Assembly: GCF_051622035.1 (NCBI RefSeq)
Contig: NC_135359.1
Span: 16,987,501-17,051,500, forward strand
Length of the DNA: 64,000 bases
Reading direction: 5' to 3'
DNA from: Arctopsyche grandis
Taxonomy: Eukaryota > Arthropoda > Insecta > Trichoptera > Hydropsychidae
Under the pieces are notes generated by a model. The model was not told the origin of the DNA and did no database searches. It worked only from the letters and a program-made list of their open reading frames with translations. Made by a program: the position numbers and the translations under genes. Positions 11,855 through 22,766 of the stretch are shown one piece after another; position 1 is the stretch's first letter; each line of letters begins with the position of its first letter.

Positions 11855-12289
11855 GAAGATTATTCTCAACAACACCAAAATGAAGTAGTACAAAAAGAGT
11901 CTTTGATATATTCGTCTCTTAATGATGACGATGAAGGTCCAATGCCGAAAATAACAAAGAATAGGCCGAACAAAAAAAATGAGCTGCTTGCACAAGCATG
12001 CACTATACTGTCTCGGCCCATTGTTGAATCTCCCCAAACTTCTTTCGATCTAATGTGTGCGTCCTGGATTGAGAGTTTAAAAGGCTTAAATCCGAAACTA
12101 AAATTAGATAAAGCACATGCCATAAACAATATAATATATGAAGCTCAAACGAAAAATTTGTATTATACTGAAATTAATAATTCATTATCTCTCACATCTT
12201 TATCAAACTCATCGCCACATGTTATCCACATACCCGAGAATACTAGCTTCAATTCACCCAAAATACAAGTAATATTAAATACAATCTAA
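11855..12289 (+). pseudogene. Possible C-terminal exon of a Harbinger-associated DNA-binding protein
   Basis: The open frame begins at a strong acceptor (poly-T then CAG at 11852-11854) and runs to a stop at 12289, with AATAAA near 12470. It encodes an acidic stretch (NDDDEGP), a basic NRPNKKN segment, and a helical segment around SWIESLKGLNPKLKLDKAHA that resembles the BESS-like C-terminus of MADF/Myb-type partners of Harbinger transposases. It is only 34 bases from the transposase exon on the other strand. No N-terminal exon lies upstream on this strand within the element, so it is probably a fragment. The family assignment is tentative. Confidence 0.4.
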
Positions 12290-12573
12290 CGGGTATACGA
12301 ATAACAGAAGGGTTGGCTTCAAAATTTTTTATAAAACATCAAACAACATCACACATAAACATAATCATCTAGTCATCATTTATTTTTTACATACCTCCTT
12401 TATTATTGTATTTCATTATAATTTGTTTTTTTGTTTATGTAAAATGTTTACTATATAATAAGTAATATAAATAAAGTTTTTATATTACTTTGGTTTTTAT
12501 TTTTACCTTTATATACTTCTTGATCATCGGGCCGAGACTAAAGTTGATGTGGTCGAATAGTACCTAATAAATA

Positions 12574-12747
12574 AATTATTTTCCAAAAGTAGTAATATAA
12601 TCAAGATGATTACCATAGTCAGCACGGGTTTTTCTACGTTGGCCAAAAAGCTCAGTTCGTGAAATGTCGAGGATGATGGTATATGTATATATCTCATCAG
12701 CTCCGCAGCCCGACCTTTTAGATTGCTCTATTTTTTTCAACTCTTTC
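12574..12747 (-). pseudogene. MADF (Myb/SANT-like) domain exon fragment
   Basis: On the - strand, after an acceptor-like GATTTTCAG, the frame encodes KELKKIEQSKRSGCGADEIY. This matches the strongly conserved second half of MADF domains (a kELkk..kSGaGaddvY pattern). Such domains are commonly carried by the DNA-binding partner gene of PIF/Harbinger elements. The fragment lies in the opposite orientation to the BESS-like exon at 11855-12289, although in an intact gene both would be on one strand. It ends at a stop at about 12574. Confidence 0.6.
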
Positions 12748-12936
12748 CTGAAAATCACATTTTTCAATAAATTAGAAACATTTTTTAATAAATGAGGGTC
12801 ACAAAACGAACTAGGTAGGTACTTCAATATTGACATTTTGATATTTGTGAATTCTATAAATCTGTCCGTTTTTTAAAATAAAACAATTTTGATTTTACAT
12901 ATTCTATCTTCTGTAAATGGTCCGATATTACCTAAT

Positions 12937-12937
<1 letters not shown>

Positions 12938-13015
<78 letters not shown>
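12938..13015. repeat. (TA)n microsatellite inside right arm
   Basis: About 78 bp of pure TA repeats, mirror partner of 11010-11139. The Ile-Tyr frames across it are spurious. Confidence 0.95.
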
Positions 13016-13020
<5 letters not shown>

Positions 13021-13605
13021 ACTCATATACCACCCCCATATATGTATATATGTACATATATATGGAGAAGGGCGAGAGAAGTGACGGTGTAGTTTAGTCA
13101 TGTCATCTCGCTTGGAGTTTCGATTGGTAGAAGGCTGTGGTGTGGGTGTGGGTGTGGGTGTGCTGCGAACAATAAAAGTTCCGTGTTTAGATGACCAGTT
13201 ATGAGTAGAGTACGATAATTGAACAATAAAGTGGTTATGAGGTGATGGTATGCACTGCATTTTGTTATGACAGAAGAAGCGGTATCACACGATGGTTTAC
13301 GGCCAGTACCTGGGGAGCTGCCACATTAGATTGGCCATGTTTAAGCGGTTTATATTACAAATACCGAGCGAAGCCGGGTAAATAGAAAGATAATTGAATA
13401 AAGTAATGAGCCGAGCAAATGTCGTAAATATGTTCGCGACACGCTCTCTGAAATATCGACGACATCCCCCCAAGGCAATCCTAGGGGTACTGCCCGAGCT
13501 ATGGAGGGGCGTCGTGTGGCTCGCCGATTGGTGAAAGATTGGAACACGCTGTATGTTTCCACGCCGTCAAATACCGCGGTATCAACCGCTAGTGTTAACG
13601 CTGCC

Positions 13606-14270
13606 AATGGGTTCGTAAACGGAGCGTTCTGTCAGTCGAATCCGAGCCGCTCGCTCGGTTTGTCGTGGTAGTGGTTGTCGCAGCTGTCGCGGAAGCTATC
13701 ACTATCCTATCAAAAAGCTTCACCAATCAAACAGCCCCACACTTACTCCTCACAGGTTAGACAATTCCTATTCATCACCCACCCTCATTCAAGTTTCATT
13801 AATTATGCACCACCTGACCCATCCTTTTTGTTTTTAATTCACAAAATTACCCTGAAAGCTTTTGGCGTTATCGAATTATCCATTTTCATGTAGCATTATT
13901 TGTTACATATACGATGCTTTTCATAAATCCTCGAAACATTTTAAACAAATCAATACTCTAATTATATATTTATCATTAAACGAATTTATCGATTACCGTT
14001 TGACGCGCGTCTTACGAAAAGTAAACCAACCAAGAAGTACATACCACGAATATTGACCCAACCAATGTTTCCAAAATAATACCACGTTGATAATTTAAAG
14101 TGCCACTTTTTTAGAAATTTTTAATGACATTAATCGATGGTAATTATTTTAATTTACTATCGTAATTTTCCTGTTTCATTTTTGTTTATTCAACGAAATG
14201 TACAAATTATAAAATAAATATGTATTTAAGTATACTTATGTATTTTTTTAGTATTTTATAGATGTATAAA
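13606..14270. other. Flank of the inverted-repeat element; GC-richer start, then AT-rich
   Basis: 13606-13700 is GC-richer than average and contains an arthropod-type initiator-like TCAGTC at about 13632. An open + frame runs from inside the right arm across the element edge (through RRVARRLVKDWNTLY and on to a stop near 13670). This could be a host exon or promoter, but I could not identify it. From 13700 on there is only AT-rich sequence. Confidence 0.35.
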
Positions 14271-14273
14271 TAT

Positions 14274-14703
14274 GCTACAGTCCGAGTGTTCACTCTGATT
14301 CGTTCAAGGACATTTTGTTGATACACGTTTAGTTTTAGTCAAAGTGTCAACAGTCAAATAGACTCTTATCAGGCATGGCATGAAACTTGTAACTGTCAAA
14401 ATGCCAAGTATGTATTTGAAATAGGAAATCCTATAGAAACCGCATTTCAACGTTCTGATAATTCCCGTTTCTGCTGATATTTAAAATATTGTAACTAATA
14501 TATGGAAGGATGAGACAAACGATTGTGAATACTTAAACTTATGTATAATAATTTGTGCATGAACAAACTTCGTTCTTTTGAATACAATATAACTGGCCTG
14601 ATTGTTGAAGATAGCTTTTTAGTGTTAGCATTTGAACTGAAACCAATAGTTCGCGTATGAACAATTTTCATGAATGAACGAAATTTACACTTGGACTGTA
14701 ACA
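14274..14703. mobile_element. MITE with ACAGTCC(A/G)AGTGT ends, copy 1
   Basis: The ends are ACAGTCCGAGTGT at left and ACACTTGGACTGT at right, inverted copies of each other. The interior shares CAACAGTCAAATAGACTC and GGCATGAAAC-type blocks, in inverse orientation, with 26215-26590 and with 35322-36380. Subterminal sequence is rich in GTTCATGAAC palindromes. About 430 bp, no coding capacity. Confidence 0.65.
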
Positions 14704-15904
14704 ACTTTTACTATCAATACTTTTTTGTAATTTAATAACTCCTTGTATGAAAACATCCGATTAAATCATCAGTATTATTTTTAGTTGACCATCATCGATT
14801 CCCGGAAGAAATTATTTACTTAAATTGTTATAAACATATGTATGTAGTATGTTTTTTGGTATTTAATCCATATTTTTTTAATGCAATTATTTCGCGATTT
14901 AAAATTTAATTTTTTTCTATATGTATATTCTTATTTTATTATGAAAGGGACAATCTTTTTTTTTTAATCGTTTAATCTTTTCCATGGAAAACGTTAAGCG
15001 TTCTCGTGAAAGCGCATTTTGATCGAAATTCGACCACGAATAATCGAAAATAGCAAATGAGGCTATGAAGAATCGATTTTATTTTTGTACTTATTACCGT
15101 AATTTCTCTCTTGTGAACTGTGCCATTTCAATGAAAGTTTTCATCGAAATGAAAGAAAAAACCAGACTATGTTATTTAAATTTTTTCGAATAATTACAGA
15201 TGAGTAAATGTTAGAAACAAAATTTCTAAACAATGAGTGAAAAACGTTCCGCTTTGCAAAACATTGTAAAATGTAAAGTGTCATTAAATGAGAATACGAG
15301 TCGTTTACAATAGGAAGAACTTTCTTAAAAAATAACTATTGTTGTGTATTAAAAGTAAACGAAGACATTGATTTGCATTTAAAATTAAATGGCATACAAC
15401 TTGCGGTTTTATATGTACTTGCCTTATTCTAAGAATATTCCGCATACTAGTTATTAGTTTTGAAATTCGTAATTTATGCATTGACTTACTGACGAGTTGT
15501 TTTCTAGAAAATTCAGTTATCTTTCAGTAAGGTCAATGCTCATCTTTAATATTTCATATAAATATTACAACGTTTGTTTAAAATGCTCATAATTTATATT
15601 AAGAATTTGCAAAAAATTTTACTTGCACAAACTTATTCGATTACCAAATAAAGGAACCATTCTACTTGAGCAGAATTTTGAACACCAGAACTTTTTTTTT
15701 TAAATAAAACTTACATCTCTCTAACGTTAGCTTCTATATTAAACCAAATTATTTATGAATTTGCGAATATCAAAACATTACTTATGTTCTAAACGTCCTC
15801 GAAATTCTTCTCCTAGACAAAAGAAAATATTTTGTCACGTACATGCATACATAATTACAAATTCATTAAAGAAGAATACTTATGCAAGTTTTAAAATACG
15901 CAAT
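14704..15904. other. Gene-free AT-rich stretch
   Basis: No supportable frame or repeat boundary was seen. It contains poly-T runs near 14875 and 14960 and nothing conserved that I recognise. Confidence 0.5.
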
Positions 15905-15912
15905 GACAATAC

Positions 15913-16099
15913 GGTTCGGTGATTATTGGTCACAAAGCGCTCGCCCAAACGTCACTTAAATCTCTATAACGGAACATCTGGCAGCCGAAAAGTCCATCAT
16001 ACTAACGAGTACTTGATTGCCAAATATTCTGTAGTCGCGATTTTCATTGCAAAAATTGTCTATTGGGCGATCGCAATGTCACTAATAATCCAATTACCT
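15913..16099 (+). mobile_element. GGTTCGG-end MITE, copy 2, with target duplication
   Basis: The element starts GGTTCGGTGATTATTGG and its right end, read inversely, is AGGTAATTGGATTATTAGTG. GACAATAC flanks both sides (15905-15912 and 16100-16107), a clean 8-bp target duplication (9 bp if the preceding T is counted). Duplication length and ends suit a hAT- or Merlin-type element; I cannot choose between them. It matches 48419-48635 along its whole length. The frame through it is not a gene. Confidence 0.75.
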
Positions 16100-16642
16100 G
16101 ACAATACATATGTTGTGTAATTTATCTCGTTTAATTTTCATAAAAGTTGCTAGGTAGCATAATAACTAGCTGGTTCGTTGTTTTGCTCGTCCGCTATTTG
16201 GATGCTTTTTTCGTAAATATTGTCGGTTAATGGTGTCGTGCTTTGCATATTGTGTAGAGTTATTGGTGTTGCTTTAATTTTTGATTAAAATTTTTGCAAT
16301 TGTGATTAAATACAGTGGTTAAACTGATTTCTAAGGTTATATTTTAAAGATAATTTTCACTTGAAAAAAAAAAAAAAAAAAAAAGAAGAAGAAAAAAAAA
16401 AAAAAAAAAAAAAGTTCTTTTGTTTCTTCAAATAATATTCGTTTGGCAACGAACGTGATCAAACTGATTTCTGAAATTATATATTAACTCTCGAACCCAG
16501 AGCATATTTACAATATTACAGCATAATGCAACATTGTTAAACAAAAAACTATTTATTTCATACATATTTTTGTGCGAAATTTTGAGAATATTCTCTTATT
16601 TAAATTATAAATTGTGACGCTAATAACTAATAATACTTAACA

Positions 16643-17665
16643 ATGATTTGCTATAAATGCAAAAGTGTTGTGTTGTTGACTAATTATGTGCTGTGCGAGC
16701 TTTGTGAAGAACCTTTCCACCATGATTGTGTGGGGATTTCGGAAACAAAATACAAAAAAATGACGTCAAAGAATAAGGAAAAATGGCGATGCGTTTCTTG
16801 CCGTATCCATCCTAACCCCCTTCCGCCGTCTCAGTCCTCATCACTAATGCTCAGTTCTCAAGATTCAGTCATCAGTCCTCAGCCATCTTTATTTGATATA
16901 CTTAATGAAATTAAATGCTTTCGAGCAGACTTTAATACCATGAAAAATGAGTTTGAAAACATAAAATCTGTAATCACAGACATAAACAATAAATTATTCA
17001 CAATAGAGGCTAAGTCTGATGAATTTGATGGGAGACTAACCACTGCTGAAAAGAAAATTTCCTGCTTTTCTGATGTAAATAAAGGTTTAATTGAGGCGCA
17101 AAATACTATTGTTGAACTGAAACAAGAAAACAATCTGCAAGATCAATTCTCTAGAAAAAACAATGTAGAAATATCCGGCATACCTATGAAAAAGGGTGAA
17201 AATCTAGTGTCTATATTATATGACTTATGTGCTGTCGTGGGTCACAAATTGTGCGACACAGATATTGACACCATACACCGTGTGCGGCCGTACCCGTCCC
17301 AGGGCGTTGCAGGTTCACAGCAACAGCAACAGCGAGAGGGCAACAGCGATGTGAGTGTGCGCACGTCATCAGTGGTCGTACGGTTCACTCAGCGCCGTCG
17401 TAAGGACCTGCTGATGGCGGCCGTGCGCGCCCGCCGCGGCATCACCACCAACGACATCAATATTCCAGGCCCGCCCACCACCCTATACGTAACGGATCAC
17501 CTTACACCAACGAATAAATTATTATTGAAGCGAGCACGCCAATTGAAAACTGAATATAACTACGCCTACTTGTGGGTTAAAGATTGCAAGATCATGATTA
17601 GAAAAAGTGCGAGCTCCAATATCATACAAATCTCAAAAGAATCAGATCTTTGCAAAATCAAATGA
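16643..17665 (+). CDS. Retrotransposon ORF1 protein, PHD finger plus FP-like C-terminal domain
   Basis: 340 aa from an ATG at 16643. Residues 3-52 form a PHD-type zinc finger with Cys/His spacing C-x2-C ... C-x2-C ... H-x2-C ... C-x2-C (CYKCK, CELC, HHDC, CVSC visible). A Ser/Pro/Gln-rich linker follows, then a coiled coil at about 85-165 (heptad-like FNTMKNEFENIKSVI and IVELKQENN). The C-terminal third (from NNVEISGIPMKKGENL through IHRVRP, VVVRF and LYVTDHLTP to the end) resembles the FP-type C-terminal domain seen in ORF1 of many insect CR1-like elements. It includes an inserted QQQQQ tract near residue 230. The likely role is a nucleic-acid chaperone binding the element RNA. It is not a viral insertion: the same domain is normal in these retroelements. 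Confidence 0.85.
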   Translation: MICYKCKSVVLLTNYVLCELCEEPFHHDCVGISETKYKKMTSKNKEKWRCVSCRIHPNPLPPSQSSSLMLSSQDSVISPQPSLFDILNEIKCFRADFNTMKNEFENIKSVITDINNKLFTIEAKSDEFDGRLTTAEKKISCFSDVNKGLIEAQNTIVELKQENNLQDQFSRKNNVEISGIPMKKGENLVSILYDLCAVVGHKLCDTDIDTIHRVRPYPSQGVAGSQQQQQREGNSDVSVRTSSVVVRFTQRRRKDLLMAAVRARRGITTNDINIPGPPTTLYVTDHLTPTNKLLLKRARQLKTEYNYAYLWVKDCKIMIRKSASSNIIQISKESDLCKIK

Positions 17666-18050
17666 CTAAGTGCAATATTAAATTTTAATAACCTAATAAT
17701 TATCTATGCATTTATTGTCTACTGGTCTGCATCACATATTATAATGTATGTGCAAACAATTATGTACGTATGGCTATATAATTTATTATTTTTATTATTA
17801 CTATATAACTATGCTATTTACATATATTTTACTCATAAACTAAAAAAGGTACGAGTTCGTTTTTATATTTGTGTCCATGTATACCTTTGCATTTCAACTG
17901 GTATCACCAAGGATGGTTTGCTTAATAATTCCATATCTTTATCTGTGTATGCAGTTATGTGTATGTTTATATGCATATATCTATTTTCATTTATGCATAT
18001 GGATATTTATATTTATATCAGTACGTGCTCTATCTACTTCCTTTTTTACA

Positions 18051-20903
18051 ATGTCTTCTAATCGTCTTGTCATTTATTATCAAAATGTCAGAGGTCTCCG
18101 AACTAAATCTGACTCTTTTCTTCAAAATGTATTAGTTAATAATTATGATATTATCTGTCTATCAGAAACTTGGCTAAATGACTCATTCAATAATAGTGAG
18201 TTTTTTGATGCCAGATATCAGGTGTTTCGACGTGACAGAGATTATTCTCTTCATAACCAAATATTTGGTGGTGGTGTAATCATAGCTGTGAAAAATAATC
18301 TACCCTCTGTCATTCAAAATAATTGGTTAACTTCCACAGAAGACCTTTGGATTACTATTACCACTAAATTTTTTAAACTAAATATCTGTACTGTCTATAT
18401 TCCTCCTGGTAATTCTCACCAAACTCTATTAGTTACCCATTTAAATAAAGTATCTGATCTAATAACCAATTATCCAGAGGATCGATTCATTTTACTCGGT
18501 GATTACAATCTTCCCACTATTGATTGGACAAAATACGACTCAAATCTGCATCTATTTCCTTCCAATTGTATTAATTTTTCTTCCCTTTCCTTTACTCAAT
18601 TCTTATCTTATAATAAACTTTATCAATACAATTATTTGTCAAATACTAATAATCGTATTCTTGACCTAGCTATTAGTAGTTTCCCCTTATATATTTCTCG
18701 TGCTGACTCTACGCTAATCCATGAAGATTCTCATCATTTATCCTTTTGCATCTCAATAATTTACAACAAATCTTCACCCTTGAATTATAATTATAATAAA
18801 ACTTTCCTCTTTAGAAAAGCTGACTATGCTACAATTATTCCAATTTTAAGCGATATCAATTGGAATTCACTTTTGTCCAATTTAAATATTGATTTAGCTT
18901 GTAAAAAATTTTACGATACCTTACAAAATATTATTGAATGCCACGTCCCTTTTACTCTTAAATCTAAGCGTACCAAATATCCCCCTTGGTTTACATCGTC
19001 TCTTATTAAAATAATAAAAGAAAAAAACAAATTCCATAAAAAATTTAAAATTTATTCAAATCCCTTAGATTATCAAAGTTTTTCACTATTAAGAGCTCGA
19101 ATTAAAAAATATTCTTTAATCTGCTTTAGAAATTATATTTCTCTTATTCAAAATAATATTAAAACTAATCCCAAATCATTTTGGTCATATATAAATTCAA
19201 AAAAAAATACCTCCTCTTCATATCCTTCCGTAATGTATTATGGAAATAAGTCGGCTTCACATGGTTCTGAAATCTGTACCATTTTTGCTGACTATTTTGA
19301 CTCCACTTTCAATAGTGATTCTACCATTAACCTTTCTATCTCTAATACAGATACTTCTTCTTGTAACTTATCTACTTTTCATTTTGACTTATCTACTGTA
19401 CTCAGTCACATCAACTCTCTCAATGTTAATCTTGGTGCGGGTTGTGATGGTTTGCCTTCTTTTTTCCTTGTTAAATGTGCTGTCCCATTATCTCTTCCCA
19501 TAACAATCCTTTTCAATCTTTCTATGTCGAACGGTAAATTTCCTGACTATTGGAAATTATCTTACATCACCCCTATTTTTAAAAAAGGTGATAAGAATCT
19601 TATTGAGAATTACCGTCCTATATCTAAACTATCTGTCATTAGTAAAATCTTTGAAAAAATTATCTATAATTTCCTTTTCTCCAATTTCAAAAACTACATT
19701 ATACCTGAACAACATGGTTTTTTTAAGGGGAGATCGGTAGAGACTAACCTGCTTAATTTCACTAGTACTCTCACATCTTATATGGACAAACGAATCCAAA
19801 TAGACGTCGTTTATACGGATTTCTCTAAAGCTTTTGATAAAATCAATCACAACCTTTTACTCAATAAACTTTGGTCCCTTGGAATCCGAGGAAATTTATT
19901 TCGTTGGATCTCTTCGTATATACTAAATCGTCACCAAATCATAATTCTCAATGGTTTTAGATCATCACTTAGACATATTCCTTCCGGTGTCCCACAAGGG
20001 TCGCATTTAGGTCCCTTATTCTTTTTACTCTATATTAATGATATCTCATACATCTTCAAACATTCCTTTATACTTCTTTACGCTGATGATTTAAAAATTT
20101 ACAAACCTATATACACCATAGACGATTGTCATAAGATACAAGAAGATCTAGATAGATTCTCTATATATTGTTTAAATAATGATCTTTTTATTAATCTAGA
20201 AAAATGCTCTATTTTAAATTTCACTAGAAATAAGTCAATTATTACTAATCAATATCAATTAAATCATTCAATCCTTAACACGTCATCTTCTATTAAGGAT
20301 CTTGGTGTAATACTCAATAATAAACTAGATTTCTCTGAACATATTTCTTTTATTACCAACAAAGCATTTAAATCTCTTGGATTCCTACTCCGCTCAACAA
20401 AACCCTTTAATGATCCTTATGTACTAAAATTACTTTATTTTTCCTTTGTAAGGTCTCACCTTGAATTTGCCTCAATTATCTGGTCACCTTTTTATTTATC
20501 CCATATTAATTGTATTGAGAAAGTTCAACTTAAATTTATTAAATCCTTACGCTACCTTTTTCCTACCTATACCCATTCTACTGTTTCCGACATTTTAAAA
20601 ATCCTTTCTTTTAACAATCTTTCTGTCAGGCGACGACATTCTGATGCTATATTCTTCTTTAAGCTCATAAATGGTTTCCTTGATTGTTCTGATTTACTGA
20701 ATAAGGTTAATTTCAGAATCCCAGTTCGATACCCTAGACGCGTTACACTCTTTTCACTTGATCCTTTCAATACTAATTCCCAAAAATATTTTTATCTGCA
20801 GCGCGTTTATCGTATGTTTAACGGAGAGCTGAATGAGGTTGATCTGTTTGGTATTTCCCTACATCAATTCAGGTCTAACATCAAGAGAATCTTGACCGAT
20901 TGA
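18051..20903 (+). CDS. Retrotransposon ORF2: AP-type endonuclease and reverse transcriptase
   Basis: 950 aa from the ATG at 18051. The open frame extends further upstream, but only through low-complexity Tyr/Ile/Cys sequence, so this ATG is preferred. The endonuclease occupies about residues 1-225, with YYQNVRGLRTK, CLSETWL, GDYNLPTIDW and EDSHHLSF. The reverse transcriptase lies at about 490-760: TPIFKKGD and NYRPIS, motif A TDFSKAFD (~590), motif B GVPQGSHLGPL, motif C YADD (677-680) and LGVILNNKLDF. A thumb and C-terminal region follow with no RNase H. It nicks target DNA and primes reverse transcription there. The EN and RT motifs look intact. It starts 385 bases after the ORF1 stop, so translation probably uses reinitiation or another non-canonical step. 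Confidence 0.92.
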   Translation: MSSNRLVIYYQNVRGLRTKSDSFLQNVLVNNYDIICLSETWLNDSFNNSEFFDARYQVFRRDRDYSLHNQIFGGGVIIAVKNNLPSVIQNNWLTSTEDLWITITTKFFKLNICTVYIPPGNSHQTLLVTHLNKVSDLITNYPEDRFILLGDYNLPTIDWTKYDSNLHLFPSNCINFSSLSFTQFLSYNKLYQYNYLSNTNNRILDLAISSFPLYISRADSTLIHEDSHHLSFCISIIYNKSSPLNYNYNKTFLFRKADYATIIPILSDINWNSLLSNLNIDLACKKFYDTLQNIIECHVPFTLKSKRTKYPPWFTSSLIKIIKEKNKFHKKFKIYSNPLDYQSFSLLRARIKKYSLICFRNYISLIQNNIKTNPKSFWSYINSKKNTSSSYPSVMYYGNKSASHGSEICTIFADYFDSTFNSDSTINLSISNTDTSSCNLSTFHFDLSTVLSHINSLNVNLGAGCDGLPSFFLVKCAVPLSLPITILFNLSMSNGKFPDYWKLSYITPIFKKGDKNLIENYRPISKLSVISKIFEKIIYNFLFSNFKNYIIPEQHGFFKGRSVETNLLNFTSTLTSYMDKRIQIDVVYTDFSKAFDKINHNLLLNKLWSLGIRGNLFRWISSYILNRHQIIILNGFRSSLRHIPSGVPQGSHLGPLFFLLYINDISYIFKHSFILLYADDLKIYKPIYTIDDCHKIQEDLDRFSIYCLNNDLFINLEKCSILNFTRNKSIITNQYQLNHSILNTSSSIKDLGVILNNKLDFSEHISFITNKAFKSLGFLLRSTKPFNDPYVLKLLYFSFVRSHLEFASIIWSPFYLSHINCIEKVQLKFIKSLRYLFPTYTHSTVSDILKILSFNNLSVRRRHSDAIFFFKLINGFLDCSDLLNKVNFRIPVRYPRRVTLFSLDPFNTNSQKYFYLQRVYRMFNGELNEVDLFGISLHQFRSNIKRILTD

Positions 20904-21344
20904 TTCATTTTTTCTTCTATTCTATTTTTCCAATATTTCCATTATTTTTATACTTTAGTTTAGTTATGTAATGTGCTATTTAATCATATTATAGCTTTCA
21001 TTCCTTTCCATTTCATTTGTTTATTTTGTATTTACCTTTTTCATTTGTTTTTTATATTTGTAAATTTCAATTTCTTCTTATATTCTATCTTATAACCTTT
21101 TCCAAATATTTTAATACTATAGTTTAATTATGCAATGTACTACATATTTTGTCATGCCTTTATTCTTTACTTTTTAATTTGTTTTCCTTATATTTATCTT
21201 TTTCATTTTTGTAAAAATCTATTATTGGACTCGGGTGTTACATATATTATTTATTTACTTTTTGTGTTTTTTATACCTATCTCTGTACATCCTGTCTGTT
21301 GATTTTTCAATTAATAAAATAAAATAAAATAAATAAAAATAAAA

Positions 21345-22330
21345 GGTGTATTTTATGATTATCATTGATTTCACATTGGTTTACAATGTATGACCTGTTC
21401 AATCGTAGAGAATTTTTAACGTATTATGAGAAAACATTGTTTATTATTCTACAAAGCTTTGAGATTCTGTGACGTCGAGAATGTTCCAGAATTTCCTATC
21501 ACATAACAGTACATACAATCTGCTACACGAGTGAACTCGGGCTCAACTTTAATGTGGGTATGACCGCTTCCTGACATTTCTACATGTGCCAATGTTTGCA
21601 AATTAACATAAGCATTATTTCGAATGCGAAACACGGGGTTCTTTATTGTGGGATGAAATCGGATAAAAAAATTCAAGGCATTTTGGGTTCAATGTTTGAA
21701 CGCGCAGAGGACGTCCTCTAATAAAATGAGCATGCAAAAATTATGAACTCATCCTGTACAGGTAAAATATAAAATTTCACCTGAATTCTATAATATAATG
21801 TATACCGATGTACATATGTATGTATGTGTGTGTGGATGTTTATCAATTACATACTAATGCTAATTCCGTGTGTGATTCAACTTATCTAATTATGTATGTA
21901 TGTAGGTACACGTGTCTACCATGTATAAATTCATCAATTCAATAGATACATTTTATGGGTTAAAATATGTAGTGTTGTAAGTCGAGAATACTCTCAAGAG
22001 AATATTCTCCAAAAGATTATTCGCCGAGAATTTTCTTCTATAAAACATCTCTAGATAGTTTATTAGCTTTTTAGATGATTCTAGGATATTTTCAGAACCT
22101 AATAGGAGTAATAGGACTTTCTAGAAGCATTTTGAATGACACTTTTCATTCTGACGACACTGAATAGGTCATTTTAACAGACGCGCACTATCACCATGAC
22201 CGTTTCCGCGAAATTCTAACAGGAATGCAATGCTTATTAACTCTGGAAGCAATACATTATACATATTTTTTTTAACACAAATTTTGTATGGTTTGGGTAT
22301 TGTACATACATACATATACCCTTTAAATCA
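21345..22330. other. Gene-free AT-rich stretch after the retrotransposon
   Basis: A short frame on the - strand at 21676-21449 has no family features. A CTCGAGAATA-like GAGAATATTCTC palindrome lies near 22000. Nothing else is supportable. Confidence 0.45.
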
Positions 22331-22334
22331 CAGC

Positions 22335-22530
22335 TGCCTTTTTTCGGGTGACGACCTCTTTTTATAAAACCATGTGACCCGCGACCCCAATACATTTAAA
22401 ACATCCATTTTTAATGTATACAAAATATATAAAACATTATTTAAACAACAAGTCAATATTTTTTGGTCTCTTGATTTAGTTGACGGCCTACAGAAAACCC
22501 TTCGCGACCCATAGGCTGAGAATCCGTCCT
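22335..22530 (-). mobile_element. hAT (Charlie-like) terminal fragment
   Basis: Two CGCGACCC / TTCGCGACCCATAGG blocks at about 22377-22387 and 22500-22515 followed by GAGAATCC resemble the subterminal region of hAT elements whose ends read CAGNGGTTCTCAACC. The true ends are not preserved. No coding remains. Confidence 0.35.
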
Positions 22531-22766
22531 TTAAATGCAATACGAAGCTGTGACCCATGGTCGAGTTTATGTCATCAAAATGTCACTGTATCTGAGACCG
22601 GTTTTTTCTATATTATCAACGATTTCAAAATTCAAATTATACGACCTGTTGCAAATACATCGATGTTATTTCAAACCTAGCTGCCTGTTTTTACAACACT
22701 AAATATTATATTTCATTTAAATTTTTTTTAAATAAATATTACGTCACAATAGTCAACTGCCCGGAA

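Larger units (their letters stand above)
16150..21344 (+). mobile_element. Full-length non-LTR retrotransposon (CR1/Jockey group)
   Basis: Two open ORFs (16643-17665 and 18051-20903) are followed by a 3' UTR that ends in an irregular A-rich (AATAAA)n tail at about 21313-21344. A poly-A/G stretch lies in the 5' UTR near 16364-16412. The 5' boundary is uncertain: it must fall between the MITE ending at 16107 and ORF1. No target duplication was recognised. Both ORFs are free of stops and frameshifts, so the copy is young and may be active. Confidence 0.85.

Noticed and set aside
16879-17133. Antisense frame inside retrotransposon ORF1
   Set aside because: Shadow of the ORF1 coiled-coil region with no features of its own; likewise the frames at 19240-19503, 19629-19850 and 20567-20770.
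17160-17660. FP-like domain suggesting a viral insertion
   Set aside because: This domain is a regular part of ORF1 in insect CR1-like retrotransposons and sits in a complete element, so no viral origin is needed.
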